DNA from: an uncultured Eubacteriales bacterium
GTDB taxonomy: Bacteria > Bacillota > Clostridia > Oscillospirales > Oscillospiraceae
Reading direction: 5' to 3'
Assembly (NCBI GenBank): GCA_900317375.1
Contig: ONGJ01000017.1
Location: 1-58,205, forward strand
Length of the DNA: 58,205 bases
The number at the start of each line of letters is the position of its first letter. Positions within the stretch are counted from its first letter, which is position 1. Of this stretch, positions 1 to 7,958 are shown piece by piece. A program made the position numbers and the translations under genes. The notes beneath the pieces are model-generated. The model ran no database searches, was not told the origin of the DNA, and saw only the letters and a program-made list of their open reading frames with translations.

Positions 1-123
1 TGAACTGCATCCCGTCAAGAGGACAATGAAATAATTAAAGGAAAGTTCACAGCACTGCAGTGCTGTGGTACCCGCAAATCTCATATGGCTGCTGAGGCAT
101 CCATACGAAATTTGCGGGTTTCA

Positions 124-1059
124 TTATGCTGCTAACAAATACTGCTCGTGCTTTTCCATCGGCGTCAAAATCCCGAGTTTTCTCTGGAGCCGTTTTGTAT
201 TGTAGTAATCAATGTAATCCTCAATCATCTTCACGAGTGATTCCCGAGCTGTAAATCGCTTTCCATAGTAGCGTTCCCGCTTCAGGATGCCCCAGAAGCC
301 TTCCATCGGACCGTTATCAATACATCTGGCCACCCGGGACATGCTCTGCTGCATACCAGCCTCTTCGAGCATGCTGTGGAAGGTTCTGTTCGTGTATTGG
401 AACCCGCGGTCGCTATGGAATAGAGGATGTGCGTCTGGATTTGCTATAACAGCAGAACGGAATGTATCGAAGACCAGGGGATTGTCATTACTGTCCCGGA
501 TCTCGAAAGCCACGATGCGCCTATCATACAGATCAAGGATAGCACTGAGATACACCTTGTGGACGATTGGCCCTTCATACCACTTGAATTCCGTAACGTC
601 TGTCAGCCATTTTTCGTTCGGCCTGTATGCCTGGAAATCCCGATTCAGTTTGTTCTCGGCAATATACTGCGGATTTGCAGCATGCCGAGTACAACCGTTG
701 TTGGAATACTTGATGGTGGATTTGATCCCTTTCGCCCGGCAGATTCGGAGCATGCGCTTGTCGCTGATCTGTATCTCATGGTATTTCTCAAGATCATCTC
801 TTATACGCCGGTGTCCTTTGTCCGGATTGTCGTTATGAATCTTTTCAGCAAGCTCCGCAATTCGTTCGTTCTCCTGCTGCCGAAGGCTTTTCTTGCCACT
901 TATCCATTTATAATATGCAGACCGGGAAACCTGCAGCTTCTCGCAACATTGGTCAACCGGATATCCATACTCTGCAACACAGGCTCGAATAGCTGTATAT
1001 TTATGGGCAAGCTTTACTTGAGAAAGGCATTCCTCCTCTCCAACTCGTCCAATTTTTTT
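124..1059 (-). CDS. IS3-family transposase OrfB (DDE integrase core), reached by -1 frameshift
   Basis: The catalytic subunit. Reading back from the stop at 124, the frame stays open through about 1080 with no good start codon at its beginning, so it is probably made as an OrfAB fusion after slippage at 1053-1059. The first ATG (753) lies inside the domain. The N-terminal part holds an HTH_21-like segment (CEKLQVSRSAYYKWI). The rve core follows, with first Asp in WLTDVTEF, second Asp in FHSDRGFQYT and Glu in GPMEGFWGILK. The DDE triad looks complete and there is no internal stop, so the element may still be active. Length and order match IS150-group OrfB. Confidence 0.88.
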   Translation of the reverse strand, partial: KKIGRVGEEECLSQVKLAHKYTAIRACVAEYGYPVDQCCEKLQVSRSAYYKWISGKKSLRQQENERIAELAEKIHNDNPDKGHRRIRDDLEKYHEIQISDKRMLRICRAKGIKSTIKYSNNGCTRHAANPQYIAENKLNRDFQAYRPNEKWLTDVTEFKWYEGPIVHKVYLSAILDLYDRRIVAFEIRDSNDNPLVFDTFRSAVIANPDAHPLFHSDRGFQYTNRTFHSMLEEAGMQQSMSRVARCIDNGPMEGFWGILKRERYYGKRFTARESLVKMIEDYIDYYNTKRLQRKLGILTPMEKHEQYLLAA

Positions 1060-1745
1060 AGCAGGTCGCGCTCCATCTTCGTCATATACAGCTCATGCTC
1101 AAGTTGTGCAATCCTGATCTTCATTTCTTCTTCCGCGGTTCGTGGTTCCTGATCCTCGGTCCTTTTTCCGCGGCGATCCTCCAACCCGGCTATACCAAGC
1201 TTTTTGAATTTCTTTGTCCAGCTGTAAACCTGTTGGTAGCTGACGTTGTGCTTCTGGGCAGTCTCCTCATAATTGCATTCATTCTCCAGGCATTCTTTCG
1301 CTATGGCGATCCGCTCTTCCTGTGTTGTCTTGCGACCTGTTTTCATGCGGCTTCCTCCTGACGTCTTTTGACTGAAGTCTCCGCCGCTATTATACACCTT
1401 TATCCAGTTTCGGAGCGTTATTTTTGAATGCAATCCATATTTGGCAGCAATCGTCCTGAGAGAACCTTTGCCTTCTATGTATTCCCTTGCTGCCTGAAGT
1501 TTTATCTCGGCACTATACTCCGGATTGCTGTCTGCTTTCTCAAATGCTGCAGCGCCTTTCTCTATATATAACGCCGTCCATTCCCGTACGTTAGATCGGT
1601 TTACCCCGATCCTACGTGCCGCTTCTGACTGGCTGATCCTCCCTTCAGCGCATGCTTTTGCAACAATCAGTTTTTCTTCTGATGATACTTTTCCTCTCGA
1701 CATTGTTATGCTCCCTTCTTGATTGACAGTGATTTTCTTTTTCAC
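1014..1745 (-). CDS. IS3-family transposase OrfA (helix-turn-helix)
   Basis: A 243-residue DNA-binding subunit of the transposase. It carries two HTH_28/HTH_29-like segments: QSEAARRIGVNRSNVREW near residue 40 and the YEETAQKHNVSYQQVYSW region near residue 160. A leucine-rich, acidic coiled coil at the C-terminus (residues 205-243) is the usual OrfA multimerisation zipper. OrfA alone normally acts as regulator or competitor; with the -1 frameshift it forms the OrfAB transposase. It ends 40 bases past the slippery run and overlaps the OrfB frame. OrfA here is longer than the roughly 100 residues of minimal IS3 members and agrees with the IS150 type, which has two HTH units. Family assignment is secure; the exact IS name is not known. 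Confidence 0.9.
   Translation of the reverse strand: MKKKITVNQEGSITMSRGKVSSEEKLIVAKACAEGRISQSEAARRIGVNRSNVREWTALYIEKGAAAFEKADSNPEYSAEIKLQAAREYIEGKGSLRTIAAKYGLHSKITLRNWIKVYNSGGDFSQKTSGGSRMKTGRKTTQEERIAIAKECLENECNYEETAQKHNVSYQQVYSWTKKFKKLGIAGLEDRRGKRTEDQEPRTAEEEMKIRIAQLEHELYMTKMERDLLKKLDELERRNAFLK
1053..1059 (-). other. Slippery A7 heptamer for -1 frameshifting
   Basis: On the minus strand the OrfA codons read CTA AAA AAA TTG, which gives an A_AAA_AAA slippery run. A one-base backward slip moves the ribosome from the OrfA frame into the open OrfB frame. This is the normal IS3-family mechanism for making OrfAB. Confidence 0.8.
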
Positions 1746-1782
1746 TGTCTCTCAATTCGGGAGCATACCAGGGAGCCTTCTG

Positions 1783-1998
1783 TCAGGGGTGCATCGAATT
1801 CACCGCGCCGATATAAAAGTCCTTATGGACGGTGTGGATCACATGAACGCTGGTATCCGTTTCTATCAGGCGGCAGTCTGAGCCGATATACGAAACGGCG
1901 CGCTCCGCCTGCTCGCGCGAAGTAGCGCACAGCAGGGTACCGTCGTCGGCCCTGTTTTCCTTCGCGTGGATATAAAGGCCGGGGATCTGCGCCCGGCA
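1783..1998 (-). pseudogene. Gene fragment truncated at the IS border
   Basis: One minus-strand frame reads as plausible protein (GLYIHAKENRADDGTLLCAT, then REQAERAVSYIGSDCRLIE, then TDTSVHVIHTVHKDFYIGAV) and stops inside the IS terminus. There is no start codon in frame, and upstream it runs into the 3' end of the lipoprotein gene. It looks like an internal piece of a gene whose 3' part was cut by the IS and whose 5' part is lost. I do not recognise the family. Confidence 0.35.
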
Positions 1999-2003
1999 GG
2001 GTG

Positions 2004-3482
2004 TTATGCAATCTGCGTGTAGATGAGCTGGAAGACCTTTGCCTCCCGTTCGCGCACGCGTGCGCGGAACATGCTCTCCGTAAGCTGCGTATCACCGGGG
2101 CGCGGTTCCGGAGAATAGGCCCCGACCTGGTAATAGTACCCGTCCTTCGGAGAACCTGCTATATAGCTGATATAGCTTTCAACGGGGGTAATGCTGTCAT
2201 TCCCGAAGCGGTATACGATGGCATAGGTGTGGGATGCACCCTCGCTGCCGCTGTTGAAAATCGAATTGTCTGTACAGAGATAGTAACGGTCATTCTCGGT
2301 GGAGACCGCGAGACGCCGCGGCGTTCCGTTGACCAGCGCATAGATGTCGTACACTACGGACTGGGCGAGGGGATCGGTGCCGAGGCCGGCGATGAACAGC
2401 TCGGGCGTGCCGTCCTTGTCCAGATCCTTGAACGCGTAGCCGACATGCGGGCTGTGGGCGATCATCACGCTCAGATGATTGCTGACTGCATATTGCGCGG
2501 TATGGCCGCCGGTCTGATAGGCGGCGCGGTAAGCGCTCAATACGCCCTGGTAGGCAGTGATGTAATCCGCCACGAAAATGTAGGCGATGGAGCTGAGAGC
2601 GACACCGCCGGGGCCGTCGAAGCGGGCCTGGAAGCCCCAGCCGTTCAGGCTGAAGGGGACATTGCGCAGGGCGAGCGTGTCGTTGGCCTCGGTCTCGAGC
2701 GAGAGGCCGGGATGGAGAGACAGCGCCTCCGACAGGGTATAGACAAGCCCGTTGGGGCTGACCGCCTGCCAGGTGAGCTTCGAGGCGTTGACCGCGTGCG
2801 CGATAAACCAGGTGGTCCCGCCGACGGAAAGCGACTCGTTGGTGGGATTCTTGGTGACCGCCGGGGCCGGCCCGCTGTAGCTTGTCGGGACGGGCGCGGG
2901 TGTCGGCGCGGGCGTGGGGATCGGCGTAGAGACCGGCACAGGGACCGGCGCAGAGGCCGGCGTCGTCTGCGCCGGCTGACCCGGGGCAGCGAGGCTGCCG
3001 TCCGGGGAAAGCAGGACGCTGGTGCATTGCGAGAAATAACGGTCCGCGTAGCCGATATAGTCGGACTCGGTCATGGGATTGCCGGAAAAGTCCCTGTAAC
3101 TGGTATAGGGCTGCCCGGAAACACTGTAGAAGACGGTCCGCGTGGCAAGCGTCTGGGTGTGGATCTTCCCGTCGCGGACGGAAAACGCGCGCAGGGTATA
3201 GGTATGTTCCGTCGGACTTGCCTTGCAGAGATCTTCGCATACGTAGTAACAGACCCCCGAGGCGGAATCATAATAGCAGGGGAGCGTGCCGCTGCCGGCG
3301 TCGGCCTGGACCTGCGGGAGACCGGAGGAAAGAGGGAAAACGGCTGCGGCGAGGGGAGCGGCCATGGCCGAAAGCGCCAGCCCCTGCGGGGAAGCGGGGA
3401 GGGCACAGCCGGACAGAAGGCCGGCCAGCAGCGCGAGACACAGCAGCAGCGTACCGGCACGCGGGAGGGAGAAGCGTTTCAT
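2004..3482 (-). CDS. Secreted lipoprotein with Pro/Thr linker and EF-hand-like loop
   Basis: A protein of about 492 residues. The ATG at 3482 is chosen because GAGGTG lies 6 bases upstream; a GTG at 3491 sits inside that site. The N-terminus is a lipoprotein signal with lipobox LLSGC near residue 24. Residues 150-200 are a Pro/Thr/Ala-rich, wall-spanning-type linker (repeats of PVPVSTPIPTPAPTPAP). An Ig-like stretch follows, then a C-terminal domain with the loop FKDLDKDGTPELFIAGLG, a DxDxDG calcium-binding pattern as seen in FG-GAP/VCBS-like domains. It is probably displayed on the outer face of the membrane. Function is unknown. Its 3' end lies next to the IS-truncated fragment. Confidence 0.75.
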   Translation of the reverse strand: MKRFSLPRAGTLLLCLALLAGLLSGCALPASPQGLALSAMAAPLAAAVFPLSSGLPQVQADAGSGTLPCYYDSASGVCYYVCEDLCKASPTEHTYTLRAFSVRDGKIHTQTLATRTVFYSVSGQPYTSYRDFSGNPMTESDYIGYADRYFSQCTSVLLSPDGSLAAPGQPAQTTPASAPVPVPVSTPIPTPAPTPAPVPTSYSGPAPAVTKNPTNESLSVGGTTWFIAHAVNASKLTWQAVSPNGLVYTLSEALSLHPGLSLETEANDTLALRNVPFSLNGWGFQARFDGPGGVALSSIAYIFVADYITAYQGVLSAYRAAYQTGGHTAQYAVSNHLSVMIAHSPHVGYAFKDLDKDGTPELFIAGLGTDPLAQSVVYDIYALVNGTPRRLAVSTENDRYYLCTDNSIFNSGSEGASHTYAIVYRFGNDSITPVESYISYIAGSPKDGYYYQVGAYSPEPRPGDTQLTESMFRARVREREAKVFQLIYTQIA

Positions 3483-3556
3483 ACAGATCACCTCGTCATC
3501 GTCGGACAGATTTCGTGCGCAGGATCCGAAACGATTATATCACGCAACGGCGGTAG

Positions 3557-3685
3557 CGTAAAGAGACAGCGGTCTCCGTCTTTGCCGGAGCGGTGTTCCT
3601 GCACGAGCCGTTCTCGGCTGCAGGCCTGATCTGCTGCGTGCTGATCCTGTCCGGCATCTACGGCGTCCAGCAGTCCGGCAGATGA
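3557..3685 (+). pseudogene. C-terminal remnant of a DMT-superfamily (EamA/SMR) transporter
   Basis: The frame reads KETAVSVFAGAVFLHEPFSA followed by AGLICCVLILSGIYGVQ and a stop. This matches the last transmembrane pair of EamA or SMR exporters (the VFAGAVFLxEP motif and the final helix ending GIYGV). A stop codon lies just before it (3554-3556) and there is no start, so only about 42 codons remain. It sits directly upstream of the promoter of the small peptide gene. It is a relic of an old deletion or rearrangement. Confidence 0.6.
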
Positions 3686-3692
3686 ATCTGCC

Positions 3693-3733
3693 GTGTGTGA
3701 TTGTTTTGTGACAAAAGCTGTGGTATTGTATAG
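3693..3733 (+). promoter_or_regulatory. Promoter-type motif shared with the second small-peptide gene
   Basis: The block is GTGTGTGA, two bases, GTT, one base, TGTGACA, ten bases, then TATTGTATAG. Upstream of the other small peptide (7882-7920) the same blocks occur at the same spacing. A sigma-A reading is also possible here (TTGTTT, 17 bases, TATTGT). Transcription would start about 35 bases before the peptide's ATG. Confidence 0.55.
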
Positions 3734-3771
3734 ACGCAAATTTGAAAAATATTACCCGGGAGGTATTCATC

Positions 3772-3954
3772 ATGGAAGAGAACAAGGGCAAAGAGAAACT
3801 CAACGGCGAGCTGCTGGAAAAGATCAGCGGCGGCGGCGACGATCCTTACTACTGCGAATGGAGTCCCACCAACAGACACGAATGGGCGGATTACGAGATT
3901 GAGCCGGGCGTTCTGACCGTACGCTGCCAGTGGTGCTGGTACAGACTGTATTAA
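3772..3954 (+). CDS. Small peptide with double-glycine-type leader and Cys/Trp-rich core
   Basis: A 60-residue peptide. The ATG at 3772 follows GGGAGGT by 7 bases. The first 22 residues (MEENKGKEKLNGELLEKISG, then GG) match the acidic, amphipathic double-glycine leaders of secreted bacteriocin-like or RiPP precursors, which PCAT/C39 peptidase transporters cleave after GG. The remaining 38 residues are aromatic and hold three Cys (YYCEW and VRCQWCWYRLY). No modification enzyme or C39 exporter is visible in the window. It resembles the 7959-8156 peptide in leader and upstream motif. It may be a bacteriocin, a signalling peptide or a RiPP precursor; the family is inferred from leader pattern only. 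Confidence 0.6.
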   Translation: MEENKGKEKLNGELLEKISGGGDDPYYCEWSPTNRHEWADYEIEPGVLTVRCQWCWYRLY

Positions 3955-4007
3955 AAGGCAAGGGGCGCTTATTGAATCAGGGCCTGCTTCCGTGTATGAA
4001 AATGCTT

Positions 4008-4042
4008 CCGGCTGGGACGTAATCTGTTTGCGTCCCAGCCGG
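4008..4042. terminator. Bidirectional terminator hairpin
   Basis: A perfect 12-bp stem (CCGGCTGGGACG with its complement, 4008-4019/4031-4042) and an 11-base loop lie between the converging small-peptide and PASTA-lipoprotein genes. Only short T-rich stretches flank it. Confidence 0.7.
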
Positions 4043-4049
4043 GCTTTGC

Positions 4050-5054
4050 CTACCTGCGTTTCATGATATGCAATACTGCGGTATCTGCACCGGAAGAATC
4101 TGCGGAAATGATGATCCAGTCTGCTTTTTCTTCCGGTGATATGCTGTCCATATTGATACTGTTATTGTGTGTGTCATAGCATTCTAAAGCAAATCCGGCC
4201 TCTTTTGCGGCAAGTTCCACTTTTTCGAGGCTTCTGCCGACATAAGCCCGGCCAAAGTATTCTGACAGCAGGATGCATTTCAGCTGGATGGGGTCAGCTT
4301 TTCTTACTTTCTCACCGGGTTCCCTGTTTTGCTCGACAACAAACAATTCCTCTTCCTCAAAGTGATCGGCGTATGTTGTATATTCTATGATTTCAAAACC
4401 AAGTGACCGGAGTTCTTCCTTTGCGTCAGCGTAGGGGATATAACGGATATCCGGCATTTCAATCAGTTCTTCTATTTCGTCCAGAATTTCCGGATTGCTG
4501 AACGCGATGGAAATGCCGTGAACAAGTGTGGCCTGAAAGGTCGTTGGCCCTGCGATGCTGAAGGATCTGACAGCTTTGGGAGAGAAACTGCCGGATTTGA
4601 CAACTTTCAGTTCGTGTTCTCCCTCCAGCACGTGATCTATGAGCAGCGCAAAATCGTCACCGTTGGAAAGCCTGCCGATGATTTCGCCGTCAAGGGCGAT
4701 CTCCATATCGTACTTGTTCAAGAAGGCATTGTCTTCCGCGTGCAGATCCAGGAACAGAGGAAACTGCTGCCGGGCCTCCAAAACGATGGGAGTATCCGGC
4801 GGAAGATCTGTGCCGACTTCATGGCTTTGCGCGACAACAATGAGCTCGTCCTGATTATCCCGATCATCATAGTTTGATGTGATGTTTGTAAAACCCTGCT
4901 CCTCCAGCACTTTTTTTGCGGAAGCCAGATTCCAGCCGATCACACTCGTTATGCTGATACTGCCGATATCACTGTCCGTGTTTGCAGCATGTCCGCATCC
5001 GGTCATAAACAGCGAGAATAACAGCAGGATGACGATTATTCGTGTATTTTTCAA
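4050..5054 (-). CDS. PASTA-domain lipoprotein
   Basis: About 334 residues. A TTG at 5054 is the preferred start: AGGAG lies 7 bases upstream and the product then begins with a compact lipoprotein signal (KNTRIIVILLLFSLFMTGCG). An ATG at 5075 lacks a good site. Three PASTA-like units are visible: SVIGWNLASAKKVLEEQGF near residue 35, YIPYADAKEELRSLGFEI near 215 and YVGRSLEKVELAAKEAGF near 280. A different middle domain (about 95-190) separates the first two. PASTA repeats usually bind muropeptide/peptidoglycan on Ser/Thr kinases and PBPs; here there is no kinase or transpeptidase domain, so a free-standing surface ligand-binding lipoprotein is likely. Monocistronic, with a consensus promoter. 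Confidence 0.75.
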   Translation of the reverse strand: MKNTRIIVILLLFSLFMTGCGHAANTDSDIGSISITSVIGWNLASAKKVLEEQGFTNITSNYDDRDNQDELIVVAQSHEVGTDLPPDTPIVLEARQQFPLFLDLHAEDNAFLNKYDMEIALDGEIIGRLSNGDDFALLIDHVLEGEHELKVVKSGSFSPKAVRSFSIAGPTTFQATLVHGISIAFSNPEILDEIEELIEMPDIRYIPYADAKEELRSLGFEIIEYTTYADHFEEEELFVVEQNREPGEKVRKADPIQLKCILLSEYFGRAYVGRSLEKVELAAKEAGFALECYDTHNNSINMDSISPEEKADWIIISADSSGADTAVLHIMKRR

Positions 5055-5107
5055 CCGGTATCTCCTCTCCCGCATGGGATCTGTCGATCATCTGTCAGAG
5101 CGTTGAT

Positions 5108-5137
5108 ATTATACAGACTGCATGATGCATCTGTCAA
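5108..5137 (-). promoter_or_regulatory. Consensus sigma-A promoter for the PASTA lipoprotein
   Basis: Minus-strand TTGACA (5137-5132), 18-base spacer, TATAAT (5113-5108). Both hexamers are perfect. Confidence 0.8.
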
Positions 5138-5222
5138 TCGAACGATCAATCGTCAGGGATAAGATTATCATATTGACCCATATTGACCCGGAAAATACAA
5201 AGATGTTATTATTATTAAACAG

Positions 5223-5245
5223 GGACAGGGGACGGCTCTCTGTCC
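5223..5245. repeat. Short palindrome of the GGACAGGGGACGG type
   Basis: GGACAG (5223-5228) pairs with CTGTCC (5240-5245) around a GGGACGG-containing loop. It lies in the intergenic region that also carries two direct copies of ATATTGACCC (5172-5192). The sequence resembles short dispersed intergenic palindromes I recall from Firmicutes genomes; copy number cannot be judged from one window. Confidence 0.3.
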
Positions 5246-5306
5246 TGGCTGTATAACAAGAAGCAAATGACAGGAAAATAACAGCGTTTCCGAGAGGAGG
5301 ACAATG

Positions 5307-5855
5307 ATGGTATTATTTATCAACGCGTGTGTCCGGAAAGAATCCAGAACAAAGGACCTGGCAGATTATCTGCTGTCAAAACGGAAAGAACCGTATGAGG
5401 AAATCGATCTGAATTCGATCCGCTTCCCGATGGTCGATGAAGACTTCCTCAACTGGCGTGACCGGATGATTGCGGAAGGGGATTTCAGCGATCCCCGGTT
5501 TGATCTGGCAAAACAATTTGCCGCAGCGGATCATATCGTAATTGCCGCACCTTTCTGGGATCTGTCTTTTCCCGCGGCATTAAAGCAGTATTTCGAGCAG
5601 ATCTGTGTCCGGGGAATCACGTTTTACTATACGAAGGAAGGGATTCCCGTCGGTCTGTGCAGGGCAAAAGGCCTGACATATATCACAACCGCCGGCGGGG
5701 ATTCCTTCCCTGAAGAATACGGAGCCGGATACGTCAAAGCGCTGGCCGGGAACTTTTACGGTATCCCTGAATTCAGACTGATCAAAGCCACGGGACTTGA
5801 TATCATCGGAGCTGATGTTGACGGCATCATCGATGCGGTGAAAAAGGAGCTGTGA
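5307..5855 (+). CDS. NAD(P)H-dependent oxidoreductase, flavodoxin-like fold
   Basis: 182 residues. Two ATGs are adjacent (5304, 5307); AGGAGG lies 6 bases before the second. The order of elements fits the Flavodoxin_2 / AzoR-type FMN reductases: a beta strand and phosphate loop at the N-terminus (VLFINACVRKESRTKDLADY), then DHIVIAAPFWDLSFPAALKQYFEQI, the classic dimer/flavin motif of this family. A later strand, KGLTYITTAGG, precedes EYGAGYVKALAGNFYGI. Such enzymes use NAD(P)H and FMN to reduce quinones or azo dyes in the cytoplasm; the physiological substrate here is unknown. It stands alone between the PASTA lipoprotein and the NlpC/P60 gene. Confidence 0.8.
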   Translation: MVLFINACVRKESRTKDLADYLLSKRKEPYEEIDLNSIRFPMVDEDFLNWRDRMIAEGDFSDPRFDLAKQFAAADHIVIAAPFWDLSFPAALKQYFEQICVRGITFYYTKEGIPVGLCRAKGLTYITTAGGDSFPEEYGAGYVKALAGNFYGIPEFRLIKATGLDIIGADVDGIIDAVKKEL

Positions 5856-6069
5856 CAGTCTTTTACAGAGCAGCATGCTTTCCCTTTTTGAACAGTTTTT
5901 TCACCGATCTCCGCGCCTCGCGTCATGCCATTTGTGCGGAAGTATTGATTTTCGCCCGGACACTCTGTATAATTCCCGGTGAAAGGACCGGATTCAAGCG
6001 GCGAAAGATACCCGACACAGCAGAGCGTCCGTGTCTGTGCTGCCTCACATGGAATCCGGAGGATGCCAA

Positions 6070-6588
6070 ATGAAGGGTTTATATGCCGAAGATTTCGTGC
6101 GCTACGTCTGCCATCTGGCCGACGAGGTGCCGACCGTCTACCTGTTCGGCGGGATGGGCGACTTTGTCACCCCCGAACTGATTGAAGAAAAAGCCGCCAA
6201 ATACCCCAAATGGTACACGGCGGAAAGGCGCGCTGCGCTGTATCGACATGCGGACGCCGGCGTGCGGGGCTTTGACTGCAGCGGCCTTGTGAAACGCTGG
6301 CTCATGGGCGGGCTGGAGCACTATCATCACGAGCCTGCCCTGGACTGGAACGCCCGGCGCATGTTTGACTGGGCAAGCGAAAGCGGCACACTCGACACCC
6401 TGCCCGAGGAGCCCGGCGTGCTGCTGAACATGCAGGGGCATGTGGGCGTGTACCTGGGCGGCGGACAGGTCATCGAAGCCACGACGGCTTTCCGTCCCAA
6501 CGGCGGCGTGCAGCGCACGACCATCAACATGCAGAAGTGGACGGACTGGTACCGCCACAGCCTGATCCAATACGGGGGCACGGCTTGA
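6070..6588 (+). CDS. NlpC/P60-family cysteine peptidase
   Basis: 172 residues. The ATG at 6070 follows GGAGG by 7 bases. The papain-like core shows the catalytic Cys in GVRGFDCSGLVKRWLMGG (about residue 63) and the His in MQGHVGVYLGGGQVIEA (about residue 123). The family cleaves gamma-D-Glu-diamino-acid or related bonds of peptidoglycan stem peptides. No signal peptide, SH3 or LysM domain is seen, and the protein is short for a secreted wall hydrolase. It may act inside the cell, on small substrates, or as a single-domain amidase. It lies 123 bases upstream of the TlpA-like gene, which has its own promoter. Confidence 0.82.
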   Translation: MKGLYAEDFVRYVCHLADEVPTVYLFGGMGDFVTPELIEEKAAKYPKWYTAERRAALYRHADAGVRGFDCSGLVKRWLMGGLEHYHHEPALDWNARRMFDWASESGTLDTLPEEPGVLLNMQGHVGVYLGGGQVIEATTAFRPNGGVQRTTINMQKWTDWYRHSLIQYGGTA

Positions 6589-6644
6589 GCCGCAGCGCTT
6601 TCTGCAAATGATGTGAAAACGCCGGCGGTAAGACCGGAATAAAC

Positions 6645-6673
6645 TTGAAAACCATACGGTGTTGTGCTACGAT
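6645..6673 (+). promoter_or_regulatory. Sigma-A promoter of the TlpA-like gene
   Basis: TTGAAA (6645-6650), 17-base spacer, TACGAT (6668-6673), 39 bases before the start codon. Confidence 0.65.
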
Positions 6674-6711
6674 ACCGACAGACAGATACAGATGATCTGA
6701 AAGGAAAAAGC

Positions 6712-7869
6712 ATGAAAAAGATTCTCAGCATTCTTCTTGCAGTTCTGCTGCTTGCCCCGGCGGCCGGCAGCGCATTTGCCGTGACCGATGACGACGCGGA
6801 CGTCTGGACCGCTAAGGAGTCCGGCTTCACGCTGCGCATCCCCGAGGCTTACCGGGAGGCAAAAGGCCTGATCACCTTCAGCGATGCCGGGGAAGGCATG
6901 AATCCCGGCAGCGGCATCGTCATGTCCTCCGCGACCTATGTCGCCATGCCCACAGAGGAATATAATGCCCTGAAGGAAGAGGAGCTCGAGGCCTACACGA
7001 GCGGGGATATCGATGCGCTGTTTGCAGTCAGCGACAAGCTGAGCCCGGTGGAGTGGAACCTCTTCAACATCTACGGCATCAATCGGGACAGGGGAGAGGC
7101 TGAGCTCCGCCGCTTCCTGCTGGAGAAGGACCTGAACCCGGACTATTTCAACGGGGATGAAGAGCTGATTGCTGCCGTCACAGCCATGCATGAGAACATG
7201 AGCTTCCGGGAGATCGGCGAGAAGGACGGGCTTCGCTATTTCGTCTGCAGCTTTGACCCGGAAGACCAGATCACGCTTCGCGCTGCCGGTCAGAGCGACC
7301 CTTCGTGGCTGGACGAGTTCAAAAGCCTTTCGGCGGACAACGACAGCCTTGGCGGCTGCGTGGACCTCACCGGGGGCGTAAAGCTCGCGCCTGCCGCGGT
7401 AACGGGTTCCAGGCTCGTTTTTGAGACCACCGACCTGGAGGGGAAGCCGGTGAAGAGCGAAGAGATCTTCTCGGGGCATGCCGTCACCATGATCAACATG
7501 TGGGCGACCTGGTGCGACCCCTGCAAGGAAGAGCTGCCCGCCCTCGCGGAAATGGCGGAGAGCTATGAAAAGAAGGGCTGCCAGATCATCGGACTCTGCC
7601 TCGATGCGGAGGATGAGGAGACCATGGCCGAAGCCCGGCAGATCCTGAAAGAGGCAGGGGTGTCTTATCTCAACATTGTTCCCTTCGAGGGGCGCAGCGA
7701 GCTGCTGCCGAACAAGCTTTATCCGACGACCTACTTTGTCGACGAAAACGGCACGATCCTGGATGGAACCGTGTACGGCGCGCAGCTGTCAAAATATCCT
7801 TTGATTCTTGAAAAACTGCTGTCACAGCCGGTCCCGGAGTCGGACGGGGACGGAAAGGGAGCTGCCTGA
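6712..7869 (+). CDS. Secreted TlpA/ResA-like thioredoxin-fold protein
   Basis: 385 residues. The ATG at 6712 follows AAAGGA. The N-terminus is a signal peptide with a likely signal-peptidase-I site after AGSAFA (about residue 23). Residues 30-240 form an uncharacterised extracytoplasmic domain. The C-terminal 130 residues are a redoxin domain with the active site MINMWATWCDPCKEELPAL (CDPC) and the family cis-Pro region near KLYPTTYFVDENGTI. TlpA/ResA proteins reduce or form thiols outside the membrane. The large N-terminal domain is unlike plain ResA. The next gene downstream encodes a six-Cys small secreted peptide, so thiol handling of that peptide is a reasonable but unproven guess. Confidence 0.8.
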   Translation: MKKILSILLAVLLLAPAAGSAFAVTDDDADVWTAKESGFTLRIPEAYREAKGLITFSDAGEGMNPGSGIVMSSATYVAMPTEEYNALKEEELEAYTSGDIDALFAVSDKLSPVEWNLFNIYGINRDRGEAELRRFLLEKDLNPDYFNGDEELIAAVTAMHENMSFREIGEKDGLRYFVCSFDPEDQITLRAAGQSDPSWLDEFKSLSADNDSLGGCVDLTGGVKLAPAAVTGSRLVFETTDLEGKPVKSEEIFSGHAVTMINMWATWCDPCKEELPALAEMAESYEKKGCQIIGLCLDAEDEETMAEARQILKEAGVSYLNIVPFEGRSELLPNKLYPTTYFVDENGTILDGTVYGAQLSKYPLILEKLLSQPVPESDGDGKGAA

Positions 7870-7881
7870 CAGGGAAGCACG

Positions 7882-7920
7882 GTGTGTGACGGTTCTGTGA
7901 CAGGCCCCATGATAGGATAG
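7882..7920 (+). promoter_or_regulatory. Promoter-type motif shared with the first small-peptide gene
   Basis: GTGTGTGA, two bases, GTT, one base, TGTGACA, ten bases, TAGGATAG. This matches 3693-3733 block for block and begins 12 bases after the TlpA-like stop codon. Confidence 0.55.
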
Positions 7921-7958
7921 GGCCACAGAATGAAAGGCTGCCGAAAGGAGAAAGACAT

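Larger units (their letters stand above)
1..1802 (-). mobile_element. IS3-family (IS150-like) insertion sequence
   Basis: Two overlapping minus-strand frames (OrfA and OrfB) with a -1 slippery site fill this segment. The left edge begins TGAACTGCATCCCGTC, and the right edge, read inward on the minus strand from about 1792, gives TGCACCCCTGACAGAAGG. These are imperfect inverted termini of the IS3 TG...CA kind. The exact right boundary (1792-1802) is uncertain. A target duplication cannot be checked because the left end is the first base of the window, which may be a contig edge at a repeat. Confidence 0.85.

Noticed and set aside
2001-3629. 542-codon plus-strand frame opposite the secreted lipoprotein
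   Set aside because: Arg/Gly-rich antisense composition, no ribosome site or domain; the minus strand has a signal peptide and lipobox.
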